DNA of 64,000 nucleotides from Antitrichia curtipendula (GCA_951230915.1 OX579634.1:15030725-15094724); one strand, 5' to 3'; shown: positions 44,645 through 57,443, counted from the first letter of the stretch. Notes: generated by a model not told the origin, from the letters alone. Translations and numbers: made by a program.

Positions 44645-46507
44645 TTCTATCAGTCCCCAACCCTGAGTACAAGAAAGCATCATCAAAATCCCCTGCAAAC
44701 CCTCATCAAACCAATCTTCCAATAGGACAGAGTGCCACCAATACGGGAAGCTTTGCCCATGTGCGTGACTCCAGTTCCCAAGAGTGGTCCCACATAATCA
44801 TGCACCCCAACCCCAAGCAGCGTTTTTTTTTCTTAAAGCAGTGCCTGCCACATGCCTTCACAGCACTGGTGCAATCCTGGAGGGACAGGCTCAAACCTGT
44901 CGGAGAGGCGAAGAAAAAAACAAAAACACGCTGTCCCACAAGTAACCAAACCCCACTCGCAGTGTGAACAGAGCCACCCATGCAGCCCACCCACCAAGCG
45001 GGCCCACCCACGAGACCGGCCAACCCCACCCGCCCGGTGACGACCGACGGCAAAGATGACGCCCGCGCTCCATCCAACGGCGACCAACTGCCAGAATACG
45101 GGTCCTCCGAAAGTCAAGCTGCACGTCCAGAGTCTCCTACCTACTGCATGTTCTCCGTTCCCTCGTTGCCGTTGCCGTCCTTCTCGTCTTCGTCCTCGTG
45201 TGGACGAAGACGACTCGCGGCCCTGCAGATCGACCGTCGATCGCCATGGCTGTCTTCTCCCAGCTAAGGTAGTCCTGCCACCCGAGAATTCAATTCCACA
45301 GCAACACCGACGAACTGCAGCCAGTGCACTCAGGACTGAACGATGATGATGATGATGAGCTTCTGTCTGCAAAACAGTCTCAACAGTCTCCTGCCATGAC
45401 CAGGAGTGCCGTGTACCCAGCGAGTGAGCTTTCACCCGTTCTAGGAAGTAATTGGGGTGCTGGACGACGACAACCTTCCTTGTTGACCGCATGTAGTTGT
45501 TTTTTTGTCGTTCAGGCTCCAGCCTTTTACGGCGCGTGGGCACCGAGTTCCTGCTGTAGTTATTGCGCTAAGCTAGCTTTCGGTGCCGAATTCGATTGTA
45601 GTGTGGTCTTCTCCTGAGAATTCTTCCGAGTTTTCTAGCGAACCCAAAGTGCTGAGAACAACATTCAGAGGTCTGGGAGATACACTTTCTGTTGTGCATG
45701 TGGGGCGCTAGTCAAAGGTGTTTGGAATTTGGTGTCCAAGGGTTGTGTGCGTACGTGTGCGCTGGAGAAAGCGTGTTGATCGATGTGTTTCTGTTTTAAG
45801 GGGGGATTTGAGAGCAGTAGTAGCGACGCGTTCTCTGGTGAATAGCTAGCTCTCGTGTCAAGGTATGCGCATTTCGAATTGGTTTTGAGCTACCGTTCGG
45901 TTGCTGACTGCTTAGGGGAGATATGTGACTTCCGATCGATCTTTTGGATGTTGTTTGAAATTCACGCGCTACGTACTTGGGGGGAGGATACGCGCGTGCG
46001 CGCGTCCATGACTAATGACCCTTTCGCGCGACGTTTGATAGATTGATAGCGTGAATATTAGCAGAAGCCGATCAGCGAGTGCATTATAATTTGTTGACAG
46101 CATGGAGGCGGAGGAGCAATTTTGATCGAAGGTGAAGGCAAAGGTTGGTGTTTTGTACAAATTGAAGCAATTGCTCGAAGTTCGGGGAGTTCGGGGGTTG
46201 TCTGCTAAAGTGACAGATTACTTCCACCAACAAGTCGGTAGCTTGATGCTTCAGTTGGGTTATCTGCAAAAGTGACAAATTACTTCCACCAACAAGAAGC
46301 TGGTAGCTTGATGCTTTGGTTTTCTGCAAAAGAGACAGCTTTTTTGCACCACCATGCAAGTCGGTAGCTTGATGCTTGAAATTCTGGAGAAGAGTTACAT
46401 GATTATCAGAAAATATATAGATTCATCGTAAGATTCCTTTGTAAGAAACCGAATTAGAAGCATTTAATTTGGTGAATGTTGGGTTCCGAAGTGGAATTCG
46501 CACCGGC
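44645..46507 (+). promoter_or_regulatory. GC-richer upstream region of the receptor kinase gene
   Basis: From about 44950 to 46080 the sequence is clearly richer in G, C and CpG than the AT-rich spacer to the left. It contains a (GAT)n run at 45341-45357 and several CG-rich words (TACGCGCGTGCGCGCGTCC). A possible 5-prime-UTR intron is suggested by AAG-GTATGC at about 45862 and TATTAGCAG near 46062. Several overlapping ORFs on both strands are low-complexity and unsupported. The promoter and leader of the kinase gene probably lie here; exact sites are not determinable. Confidence 0.4.
46198..46378. repeat. Three tandem 57-64 bp units upstream of the kinase gene
   Basis: Units starting near 46198, 46255 and 46319 share TCTGCAAAAGTGACA, ATTACTTCCACCAACAAG and GGTAGCTTGATGCTT. 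The array ends about 130 bp before the kinase ATG and may lie in its leader or proximal promoter. The minus-strand ORF across it merely echoes the DNA repeat. Confidence 0.85.
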
Positions 46508-49500
46508 ATGGCGCCACCCGGTAGCTTCACTTTGAAGCGATCTCCGATGGCAACATTACTTTTAAACCTCCTGCTCGTGGTGAGCTTCACCCTGGTAGTC
46601 GCTTCCTGTGGGGAGGCTCGCATGTCAGATGGAAGCTCCATGTTTGAGAATCCGAGGACGTCCAAGATGCAGATGGGCGTGGCTAGCCTCCGCAGGGAAC
46701 TTGCAACATTTAACGCTACGGTGCGTACCTGCTTGCATTTCTTCGATCTCCTTACGAAAACACTACTAGCAAATTGGTGGTTGCTTGCCTCTTGTTCTGT
46801 TATGTTGAAAAAGTCACATCATTGCTGAAACCCTAATTTGTAACATGAAGTTTTTACACTTGGTGTGCGTGGAGTTCTTGAGACTGTTGAGAGTTATTTA
46901 TTCTTTAAGTAGGGCAAAGGGGTTGCGGACCCTTGTCTGTAAAATGGAGAGGTGAGTCTAGCGGAGGAAATCTCCGGATTCATACTAGTGCGAATCAAAG
47001 GATAACTCGACATTGTCTGAGTGATCGCTCCTCCGTTTCTTAGGGCTGAATGATTCTTTGCTTCCCTTAGAGACATAATGTTTTGTTCTCAGACAAAGAC
47101 CTACCGTTAAACCTTTGCTATGCTTTCGATCTGCAGACGCTGAACGCAACAACAAGCTTATCAGAAGACGCAGACGTCCTGCTCCTCTTGAAGGCTGCCC
47201 TCACCTCCGACCCGCTCAACGTCACCCGCTACTGGAAACCGATCGGGCGGCGCCAAGTGATAAACCCTTGCCGACACTGGACCGGCATCACCTGCACAAA
47301 GCGAAGAGTCACATCCATAAACCTCTACAACCAAAGCCTCACAGGCACACTCCCCCCAGACATAGCCCGTCTCTCTCAAATCACCACTCTCAACCTCTCC
47401 ACAAACTTCTTCTCCGGTCCCATCCCCTCCTTCCTCTCCTCCTCCTTACAAATTCTAGACCTTGGAAACAACAATCTCAACGGCTCCTTCCCTTCTTCAC
47501 TAAACTCCTTCCCCAACCTCACTTCCCTTGTTCTCTCATCCAACCAACTCACGGGAACCATTATGGTTACCAATCTCACACGCTTACGAACCCTAAGCGT
47601 CTCGGGAAACAGCTTCTCAGGTCCAGTTCCTGCAGGTTTGAGCGTTGCATTGGAAGTGCTGGACCTCAGTGACAACAATCTGAATGGGACAATTCCTAAC
47701 CTTGGTGGGTTAAGGAATTTGACTGTGTTGGATGTGGGCAATAATAATTTCCAGGGAGGTGTACCCGCAACAGTGGGAAATTGCACGAACTTGGTAACGT
47801 TAAATTTTGCACGGAATCCGTCACTAGGTGGTGGAATACCTGCTGGGATTGGGAACTTGACTAGGTTACGCAGCTTGCAAATGGCGGGGAGTAATCTTAG
47901 TGAGACTATACCGCAGGAGCTGAACGGAATCTCTGGACTCACGGAGATTGATTTGAGTGACAATAGTCTGACTGGGGTGATTCCGTTTCAGAACTTGCTG
48001 AATCTGACTTTGCTTTGGTTGCAAAATAATCGTCTGGAGGGGAACTTCGTCAGCCAGGTGCCGACTTTTCCAAGATTGGAAAGTTTGGATGTGAGGAATA
48101 ATGTGTTGTCGGGGAGCATTCCTGAAGCCATCGGAGGGGTGCAGCTGAAGTCGGAGTTTCTGCTTGGTGGGAATCAGATGAGTGGCAGCATTCCTGAGGG
48201 CTTGGGGCAGTTGACATTGGTCCAGCGGATCGATCTTTCTGCCAACAGGTACGAAATTTTTATTCTCACCTTCAATGTGTAGAGCTACATATCATTCTCA
48301 ATTTAATTGTACTCGCTATGGCGGACAGGGCTTTGTAAGAAAAATGGCTTAAGGTTGTCGCTGAATCGGTTTCAACATTGTGATTGATTCACTGAGAAAA
48401 TCGACTGAGCGATTGATTTACTTTTAGAAGGTCATACTGATCAATTGATAAAATGACTGACTAGTTGATTATAGGTCTGGATCACTTGACTAAGTGATTT
48501 ACATGTAATCTCACCTCTAATTTGAGAAATAATCCCGGTCGGAGTGTAAGATGTCGTGGTATCATCCATCGCAAGATTGAGTGTCAACTGTCCAGTTGCT
48601 GTAACGTAAGAATTGGCAGGAGGGTCCAAGTAGAAAGATGAGCTCGTGAGATTGGTAACCGACGTATTTATTCCCTGATTTGTTGACATTTAAAAAGTGA
48701 ACATGTCAGTGGGCATTTAAGGAGAGATTCGTTGATTTCATTGACTTACTGATCCCTTGAATCCTTGATATTCACAGATTCTCAGGCAGTATCCCTGCCG
48801 CCATCCGGACCTGCCTGAGCCTCACAGAGCTGAACATCTCCTACAACGATTTCAACGGCTCTCTACCACCTCTCAGTCAATTGCCCTCCCTGAAGCTCGT
48901 GGACGCATCGTTCAACAACTTCTCCGGCAAAATCGAAACCACCTTCGTCAACTTCGCCTCTCTCCAGTTCCTGAACGTCTCCTCCAACCTGTTATCCGGG
49001 GAGCTTCCATATTTCGACCCCCACGACAACGTGACCGCGCAATCCTTTCTCAACAACTCAGCTTTATGCGGGTCTCTTCTGGGGAGAAACTGCGGTTCCA
49101 GTGGCAAGCTCGCCACCAGTACCATCGTGTACATCGCAATTGGGAGTGCAGCAGGGTTGATATTAGTTTTGGTGTTCTCTGTCGTTTTGTTTTCGCCCTG
49201 CAAATGCTGGAACGGGAAGGGCAGCCGGCACTCCGCCCAAGTCTCAGCCGAGCTCCAATTGAAGGTGACCCCAGATGCGATTCTCGCAGCGACAGATCAG
49301 TTTAACGAAACGGGATACATTGGTGGGGGGAAACTCTGCACTGTTTACAAAGGGAAGCTTCCCGATGAGACGGCAGTGGCTGTGAAGAGGCTGGCGATTA
49401 CCACCCCTGAATCTGGAAACGAAGAGTCTGCAAAGGCGTTAGACAAGGAGCTTGAAATCTTGGGCCACATTCGGCACAAGCACTTGGTGAAGGTGTTGGG

Positions 49501-50848
49501 CTATTGCTCCAGTTCTGAAACGAAAGCCTTGGTGTTGGAGTACATGCCAAATGGCAGCTTGGATTCTTTATTGCATCCATCTGAGAATGAAGAAGTCAAT
49601 AGAGCTTTCGACTGGACCGTTCGGTTTAAGATTGCACTGGAAGTGGCGGCAGGGTTGAAGTATTTGCATGCGGAGAGCAAGCACCCGATTGTGCATGGGG
49701 ATGTGAAGCCTAGTAACGTTCTCTTCGATGCGAATATGGAGGCCCGGATTGCTGATTATGGAGTTGCGAGGGTTTTGAAAGAGCAGGGGCTTATTCCTGA
49801 GACGTCTCCCTCCACGTCCGTCGCCACTGCTCATGGATACACGGCTCCTGGTGAGCTCTCGTCGCAGCCTGCTCTGACTGCATGTTTTTATACTTCGCCT
49901 ATATGCATGTGAGCGTTTCTTTAGTTTTTTTCGTGCAACGGAAATGAGTTTCTTGTGGCTCAATCACAAATCTGAGAAAGACGTACTAGTGTTGAAGTTA
50001 AGGAGCATACCTCTACTAATCTCGAAAGGAAGATGCTCAAGATCGAGCTTCCTAACAAACCTCTGTTATGAAAGCAAACCTCATCTTTGTTTAAACGGCG
50101 AAATATACTCCGTGAAATTGGCGTACCGATCTTCAGTGACGTCCCCCACTGAATTCTTCATATTCACACCAGTCCTGGCGATCTAGTTTTTGAAGCTTCG
50201 AATACTTAAAAGCAACAACTTTGGCACTTTGAACATGCCATTTTAAAGAACTTGCTGAACCACCAAGGAAGGTAACTAAGCTTCTTCCTAACTGGAGACG
50301 ACGCTATGATAGCAAGCAACGGATGCAATGTCCTAATGCTCGATTCATGTCCCATTTCCTTTTGAGCAGATGTGGCATCATCTGGGATTCCCAGCATGAA
50401 GGGCGACGTGTACGGCTTCGGCATCATCCTACTCCAGATGATCACAGGACGCAGCCCTTACACCCTGGAGCCCGGCCAAACGCTTCCCCAGTGGGTGCGA
50501 GCCACAATCTCCAATAGCGCGGCGTTGCACAACGTGCTCGACCCGCACCTGATGCCGGAGCTTCCGACGCACCAGCAGAAGATGGCCATGGTGCTGGGCG
50601 TGGCGCTCCTGTGCACGCGGCACCAGCCGCAAGAGAGGCCCAACATAGAGGATGTGCACAAAATGCTGGCGCAAATCCGGAGCCAGTCCTCGGGGAGTAG
50701 TACTAGTCGGCGCAAAGGATTGATGAGCTCCACAAGAAGGAAGTCGCTGAGAACAAGCTCTGTGAGTGAGGTCCAGCCGGTGTCTAGTCATCAAGGGTTG
50801 CCACACACGCCTTCATTGTCGGACTGGACACCATCCAATGCTGTGTAA
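46508..50848 (+). CDS. LRR receptor-like kinase, non-RD type, four exons
   Basis: Exons 46508-46720, 47137-48248, 48778-49850 and 50370-50848 join in frame (GT-AG introns of 416, 529 and 519 bp) to give 958 aa. A signal peptide occupies about 1-35, then a cap with paired Cys (Cys116, Trp119, Cys124) and about 17 leucine-rich repeats (129-523). A Cys pair (539, 547) precedes a transmembrane helix (about 557-580). The kinase has a glycine loop (624-631, IGGGKLCTV), Lys645, Glu666, HGD at 748-750 in place of HRD, Asn755 and DYG at 768-770 in place of DFG. Key catalytic residues remain, so activity is plausible. Lack of Arg before the catalytic Asp marks it as non-RD, a class often tied to immune signalling. 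The activation segment ends APD, not APE. The start has a good context (GGCATGG); an in-frame ATG at 46469 would add 13 residues. The ligand is unknown. Confidence 0.93.
49851..50369 (+). other. Kinase-splitting intron 3 of the receptor gene
   Basis: The intron lies just after the activation segment (GYTAP) and before the GDVYGFG helix. If retained, translation ends at a TGA at 49910-49912, yielding a receptor with only the N-lobe and catalytic loop. Donor CCTG-GTGAGC and acceptor TTGAGCAG are good. Confidence 0.8.
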
Positions 50849-51078
50849 CTTCAAATGAATCCTCTGAATCCTCTCCACATTACGAGCGGAAGCATTCTCC
50901 GTCTGAATCAAAGGTATGTTTTTGATACAAGCGTTGGAATCTGTTCTCTCTCAATTGTGTTACTTAATTAGACCCTGACCAATGGTTGAAAATAATGGGA
51001 TTCAGATGGAACCAGTTTTTGCATTAGCAGAATCATTGAAGAACATTGTTCAGGATTTGATTTTCTAAAACCGACCCC

Positions 51079-51309
51079 TACATATTCTTGCCTAAAATGT
51101 ACTCCCACTATTCATGAGAGTCAAGGATCACACCTATATTTTCAGCACTTTGAATATTCATAGTTTATTCATACGGTGTCCAAAAAATGCATTATGAGAG
51201 AATTTAGAATCCCCTTTTCACCACCAACAAGACCCCACAAAAAGTTTTCCAATACAATAATGGTAACCATGCTGAATTGCTTATTTGATCCATTTTAGGT
51301 GTAGTGACC
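51079..51309. repeat. Dispersed repeat, copy downstream of the receptor kinase gene
   Basis: Direct-orientation partner of 44402-44644. It starts about 230 bp after the kinase stop codon, so it may lie near or within the 3-prime UTR. Confidence 0.82.
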
Positions 51310-52757
51310 TCAAGCGTATATGTAAGTACTGATCAGCTTTTGTTTTCGTTCTGCCAGGTGGTGAGACAGTTGGGTGCGGTACATTAATTGACCTCGATCT
51401 GGCTTCCCCAAGAAATCCTGGTATGCAGGATTAGGCATTAATTCTGAGCTTAGATTCATTCGCGAATCATTCTGCCATTCATAGAAACATGCAGAGATTG
51501 CATTCTTTGCTGAAAGAAGCCCAAGTGATTCACAGTCACGCATACAGAGCTAGACCCGATCGGCGTGTATGTGTGCTGGTGTAGTGTAGACGTTCTTTCA
51601 GGAGCATAGGTTCCCAAATCGATCACAATTGTATTTTTATTGATCACTGTGTCATTATTGAGCTTTGAGGCTCACCTCCATTACACACATGCGTTCTGAA
51701 CCAACTGAAGTATGCTTTATTTCTCAACCCTAGGTTTCATCAACGAAGGCAGTGTACATGTGACAAGTAGGGTTCGATTCTACCATGATTAGAAATTTGT
51801 GCATGTCTCACAGCTGAAATCACCAGTGGCAACGAAATGTACGCTACGGCGCATTTCGTAACCAGAGTCAAACGAAGAAAGCAAAAGGATTTCTACTATT
51901 GTCCTGCTCGTCTTTTAAGTGGCTTCGAGTTCATCCCTCTCGTCCCACATAACTTTTAGGGAGTATTACATTGGCAATCTGTTCCTTCGATAAAGATGTC
52001 AGCAATTGCTCAAAACTAACCCTAGTTTTCAAGGGTAGTAACACTGACCTGAGCATCTCTTTTTTTGGCAGTTGGAAATTTTCCGGCCAACTCAAAGAAC
52101 TGATAATCATCGTGTACAGAATAAATGAATTTTATATAACAAATTATTAACCCAGATAATGAGACCTCCCACATTTTTTCATACTTAGGGCTCTAGGAGA
52201 TCACATCGTGAGGCTATCTTCGGCAGTCACGGCAAGAGTAAGGAAATGGAGAAGTAAAACTGAAACTTTGCACTCCTTTGGGAGGTTGCTAAGGAGCAGA
52301 GCGCTTTCTATGCCGATGGGCAATTCGTATATTCAGATGTACGTTGCTTGTATAACAAGTTTTTTCGCAGGTGGAGCTGTTAGTATTCTAAGATGATTTT
52401 GATCTGTGACTACGAATTGGGTAGAAAGGCTGGAACCATTCACAGGTGATCGATGCGTGCAATGTAGGAACCCATGTCCGTTGACATAAATGGAATGCGT
52501 GCAAATGCAGGAATTTCCTTCGATTTTTGAAACAAATGAAACGGAATTTCATTGCATTTCCTTCGATGACAAAATTCCACCGACTAAGACTCCACCGACA
52601 GCTGGTGGTGACCACTGACCAGGTTAGCCTTGGGCGGTCACATTCATTTGATGCCTGTCTTATTATTTTCAAATAGAATTTCTACCGAGCCCTTGTCGGT
52701 GCAACTGGTCAAGTCCCATGCAGCCTCTGATTTCAACTCCACGAGGTAAATGAGTTA
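51310..52757. other. Spacer with one weak coding-like stretch
   Basis: At 52208-52396 an open frame (RVRKWRSKTETLHSFGRLL, then ALSMPMGNSYIQMYVACIT) has gene-like codon mix but no recognised family, with a start only at GTG. It may be a relic exon. The rest shows nothing supportable. Confidence 0.35.
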
Positions 52758-53148
52758 ACCCTTAAACGCTCAGCACTTGGCATACGATTTTCAAATTACG
52801 GAGTACAATACCACCTGCCTAACAATAAAGAGAATGAATTGAAAGCCTAACAATGCACAAATTTTCATGCATTGACAATTGATTGATTCTACAATTTTGT
52901 GCTTTTATCCCACATCCCAAGGCTGATCAGATTTAATGAAGGTCGTAATGAGTAAGTGAAGGAATGAGCCAGCCATTCAAAATTAGCCAACTCAAACCAT
53001 GGTACAAAAACTACATTAATTTTACTACACAGTTAATGAACAACCCAAAAGCTGAACAATGAATTTCATTAAGACCAAACATTACTTAGGATATTGTATA
53101 GTATCAGAAATCATAGGCCATTTTGGGCTGCTCTATGCGTTTAAAGGT
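52758..53148. mobile_element. TA-flanked TIR element E5
   Basis: ACCCTTAAACGC at the left pairs with the inverted right end ACCTTTAAACGC. TA lies on both sides (52756-52757 and 53149-53150). It is non-coding and related in its terminus to the TAACCCC family. Confidence 0.65.
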
Positions 53149-53285
53149 TAATGAAACAGTAGTTTTCGAAGTCCACGCAGGTAACTTGATTTTGAGGGGT
53201 GCAAAAGCAGTCACCTACAAAATCTTGTTTTTTTTTTGTGGAAATTGGTATTATTTGCAGCAATATTCCATTGTACACTAATTTA

Positions 53286-54427
53286 ACCCCTAAAGGACCA
53301 TTGTCTCTTCGGAGAACAATTTCTGATGAATTTTCTTGAAACTTTTTGAGGACATGTAGTTCTGCGAGAGCTTTGTAGATATATAATTTTATTTCAATCC
53401 AATGCCAAGTGAAGAAGTTATAGGCTTTTTTAAACAAAATTCAAATTAAAGGGTAGGATGTACTTCCAAAATTTTGTTGATTGAGAAGGAGGCAAGGTTT
53501 GTAGAAACAAGCTCATGTAGGACTCTAGGATGGGCAGTGGGGAAGAATGAAAGGTCCCAAACTTTGCCATGTTTGAATTTCCCTCATGAATGATGGTCCA
53601 GGTCATAACTCATGGTCATGGCCCAAGTGAAATCAGATTTTGTTTGTTTTGGAAATATTATGTTTTGACAAAGTGAACTAGACATGACTAATGTGCACTT
53701 TTGTTGTCCAAGCATGCCATCTAACATGCACAAGACATGAAGAACAAAATCAAGGAAAATTGATTTGATGGAAGGAAGAGATGGAAGAGATTTAGATGGA
53801 TGGAGGAAACTTTAGGTGGATGATGTAGTGAATCGGTGTTCCCCTTCATAGGAACACTATAGAGAACATATTGGAAATGCAAGAAAACAAACCAAGGCCC
53901 TATCTTTTCTATTGCCCTCCAGACTTTGGCTATTGAGAAGTTACTAAAGCCTTCTAATTTCAATAGAAATTTGAATTTTTTGGGGATTTAAAAAAATAAA
54001 ATTGAAGCATGTCTAAAATAAATAAGTGTTTCAATCTACCATTGGAATTTTTTATTATTGAAATTATAAGGTAGAAAACATATCAGCAAAAGAGGCTAGT
54101 ATATATAATTTCAAGATTCTTTTGGATGTGTTCCACACATTTTTCTGAAGTAAAATTTGATAGACATGTGTTTAACATTATCCTCACTATGGTAGATTTT
54201 TAAAATTCAAAGCGGTTAGTGCAATTTTTTTTCACAAATGGAGGTCAAATATTTTTTTTTCCACCTTTGAATGCTCATATCTCCAAACATATGGTCAAAA
54301 TTGATGAAAATTTTACAACATGGTTTTATACAAATAAAGTATGAGAATCTGTAATTAGGTTCCTAAATTTTTTTATTTTTTTATTTTTTGGACAAACCCA
54401 ACCAAAAATGACCTTGGTCCTTTAGGG
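53286..54427. mobile_element. TAACCCC-family TIR element E2
   Basis: The left end TAACCCCTAAAGGACCATTG and right end ACCTTGGTCCTTTAGGG form an inverted pair as in E1 (30622-31530). The right TA is degraded. Non-coding. Confidence 0.6.
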
Positions 54428-55841
54428 ATTGTTGATTATGTGATATTGTGACTTTGGTAAACTAGTGTCACAAGCTCTAATAGAATTATCAGTATATTGA
54501 TAGTCCATTTCTCAATGCTAGATATTATGAAATATCATGTCTAAGTAAGGTATGGATACCTACAAGCAACACTTTTTTTGTTCCACTATTTTAGTGGTCA
54601 AATGACCAAAAAAATCTGATGAGATTAATAGCAATCTCAATGAAGGTAAATACATCTTATATGGTTTTGTAATTTTCTAATACATAAGAAATATTTTTTA
54701 AGTTTTCTAAGTTATAAACATTATTTTTCCTATACATAACGATAGATTCACCTTAACCTTAGAGTTCAAAGTGTCCCTATGGAGGACATTGACTTAAAGG
54801 TTTGGTCAAGTTTTTATGATCTCAATTTTTGACACAATTTTTTGAAGTTCTTTTGAAGATTGAAAAATACATAATGTTTTTAGGAATATAATTTTTATTT
54901 CAAATGGTGCTTGGGAGCAAAAATTACACTACCTTGAGCTCCAAATGCAACTTGCCGAGTAAGAAAAAAGAAGAAAGAAACTTGAATAAAAACCTTAAAT
55001 TTTTTGGTTATCATAGATTATATTTTTGTCTGTTTAGGTAGCTTTAATTCATTCCATTTAGATTAGTGATGTGAAAGTTATGGAACTTTTTATTTTGTAA
55101 GCAACCATTGTATCCTCTTAAAAAAAATAATGTATTAGATTTGTTATTGAATTCAATTTATATAATCTTAAAAAAAAAAATTCCACAAGGTTCAATTTGT
55201 TTGCTAGAACAATCTCACCACTGGAATTAGTAACTGTGTTCAATTCTATCTTACAGTTATTAATGATTTAGATTTTCATTCCATTTTCTACTACTTCTAC
55301 TCAACAATTCTTTCTTCAAATTTTCTTTTTTAGGCTCTAAATTAAATTCTTCAACATAAAAAATAAAAAATAAAAAAATTGTATTGAAAAAATTTTAAAT
55401 TAGAAGATTTAAAGTCTTATAACCTAGTCTTTCAAAGAAATATATTTTCTTTATTTTAACCCCTAAGTGCCTAAGCCCTTCCAAGTGTGTTTTTCCTCTG
55501 CAAAAATAGTATGGATATGTAATTATCCCCAATGAAGCAAATTGTTGTTTTTTCCAAAATCTAACCATATAGATTATTTGAGAGCTTACATATTAATGTG
55601 AAGACCAATTTTAAGTGTAAAATTGCTTAAGAATTGTGAGATTATAACAAAAGAAATCCTATTTTAAACTATGTTGCCCCTCTCCACAATGTTTGAGAAA
55701 TTTGCATATAAGAGTTTTTTGGGATCAGAGGTGACATAAACAACTAAAAACTGTATTAGTACACTAAAATTAACCGGCTTTTAATAACCCTAAGTTCATA
55801 TGAGGAGCTATCAAACTCACTACACACAATGCACAATGCAC
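54428..55841. other. AT-rich spacer built of degenerate repeat fragments
   Basis: Stretches near 54850-55250 resemble 30690-31090 (GAAAGTTATGGA, TTGCTAGAACAATCTCACCA blocks). A lone TAACCCCTAAGTGCC end occurs at 55459. No gene is seen. Confidence 0.45.
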
Positions 55842-56371
55842 AATGCACTGAAAAGAGGTTGTCACCTCTTTTCAGTGCATTAGTTCCTCCCCCCCTTTCT
55901 CAAAAAAATCACAGACCGTTGATTTAAAAAAACAGAAAAATGTTTCCCCTCCAAGATGCCGTTGATTTCTCAAAAAATCACAAGCCCTTGATCTTTGTGA
56001 GATTCAATCCAAGCTGTCCAAATATGAATCCAAAATACAATACTGAATACGGATATGGTATAAATACAGAATGGATATGGATACAAGATACAACTTCAAT
56101 ATACTATACGGACATAAGATACGGTTAAAATACGAAATACGAAATACACGATATGTCCCATATCAATTGTCACCCCACCCCCACCTAGAAACTACAAAGC
56201 AGGGAGGGGGTTCTTGAAATTTTTGTAATTTTAATTTAAGTTAAAATAAATTTATTAATTTAAATACAAAGGGAGGGGGAGGGTATAAATTTTTTTATTA
56301 ATTTAAATACAAAGGGGGGGAGGGGATGTGTTTCAGTGCATTGTGACACAGTTTGTCACAATGCATTGAAA
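55842..56371. mobile_element. Non-autonomous element with a hairpin at each end (copy B)
   Basis: The left hairpin 55842-55881 has perfect 18-bp arms (AATGCACTGAAAAGAGGT) with a 4-bp loop. The right hairpin 56331-56371 has 18-bp arms (TTTCAGTGCATTGTGACA) with one mismatch and a 5-bp loop. The interior has two CCGTTGATTT-like blocks and AT/G-rich repeats, as in copy A at 281-561. The arrangement differs from a simple TIR element because each terminus folds on itself. Confidence 0.7.
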
Positions 56372-57443
56372 AGTGGCTGTACCAACCAGACATCAATTGT
56401 CACAATCCACCTTGCAATTGTTGAAATGCAATTTTTGTTTTATAAGTAGAAATCACAAATATTCCAAATCAACACTTGCAAGTTTAAATTTTTAGTATTG
56501 AACATCATAAAAACACTTTACTCTTTCCATTGGGACTATTTTCAATGCAAATGGATAAGCACAATTTTAAAAATCTCAAATCAAGTGAAATTGGCAAGTT
56601 TTGTTCAAAGCTAGGAAATCAAGTAAAAATTGCAAGCTTTATTCTTCAACTAATGGTGCATATATGCCTTTGAAGACCTCTCAAAAATCACATATTTACA
56701 TTTTTCAGTGAAAATTAAAAGTATCCAATAGTTAACCTTCAATACTACCCGTAAATTTTTTTAAATTGGTCAAACAAATTTAACTGCCCACACCAAAATG
56801 AGCTTGAAATTTTAGAGCAACCATATATGGTTGCTCATGCATTTAGGAGTTGAACAAAAATATCTTGTAATCAACACGGTCATAGTTTTAAAATTTATTC
56901 CATACAATTCTACGCTACTCTAATTCAAGATCCAATGGTTAGATAAGCAAAAAATATATTTTCCTTTTCTTTTCTTTTTTGCAATAGAAATGATAATTTT
57001 GAATGTTTTTGGATGAAAGATAACCCTTTTGACTTTAGAAATTAAATCAACATCCTTAAAGAAAAAAATGTCTCAACTCTCATTGGTTGCTTTTGAAATT
57101 TTGAGGTGGTTTTGAATCATGAAGGTGTTAATTCAAAAGAACGGAAGTGTCATCTTTGGGTGTGCTTACCTAAGTCTTAAACCATAAGCTTTGAGTACAA
57201 CCAAGCGCTTATTGTCTATTTGTATACCAACCATCCATCCAATGCACCAACAATGCTTTCCTACTTTCCTATAAAAAATAAAATCAATAGTATTATAGGT
57301 AAGAATACTTACTTTATTAGTAGTTATGACCATTAATTCCTAAGCATTCCAAAATCTAAAATTTAGACGATGAACAAAGTGCTTTCAGGCAATGTTTATT
57401 GCAAATGACTTTTCATTCATCTAAAGTAATATCTGAATGTTTA
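56372..57443. other. AT-rich spacer, no feature resolved
   Basis: Only short, low-complexity ORFs and general repeat-like sequence. Nothing supportable. Confidence 0.4.

Noticed and set aside
44833..45543. 236-codon minus-strand ORF upstream of the receptor kinase
   Set aside because: Low-complexity Arg, His and Trp-rich translation caused by GC-rich sequence and a (GAT)n run. No domain, and it overlaps several equally open frames.
46084..46359. 91-codon minus-strand ORF with repeated peptides
   Set aside because: Echo of the three tandem DNA units upstream of the kinase gene.
47376..47963. 195-codon minus-strand ORF opposite the LRR exon
   Set aside because: Antisense shadow of the repetitive LRR coding sequence.
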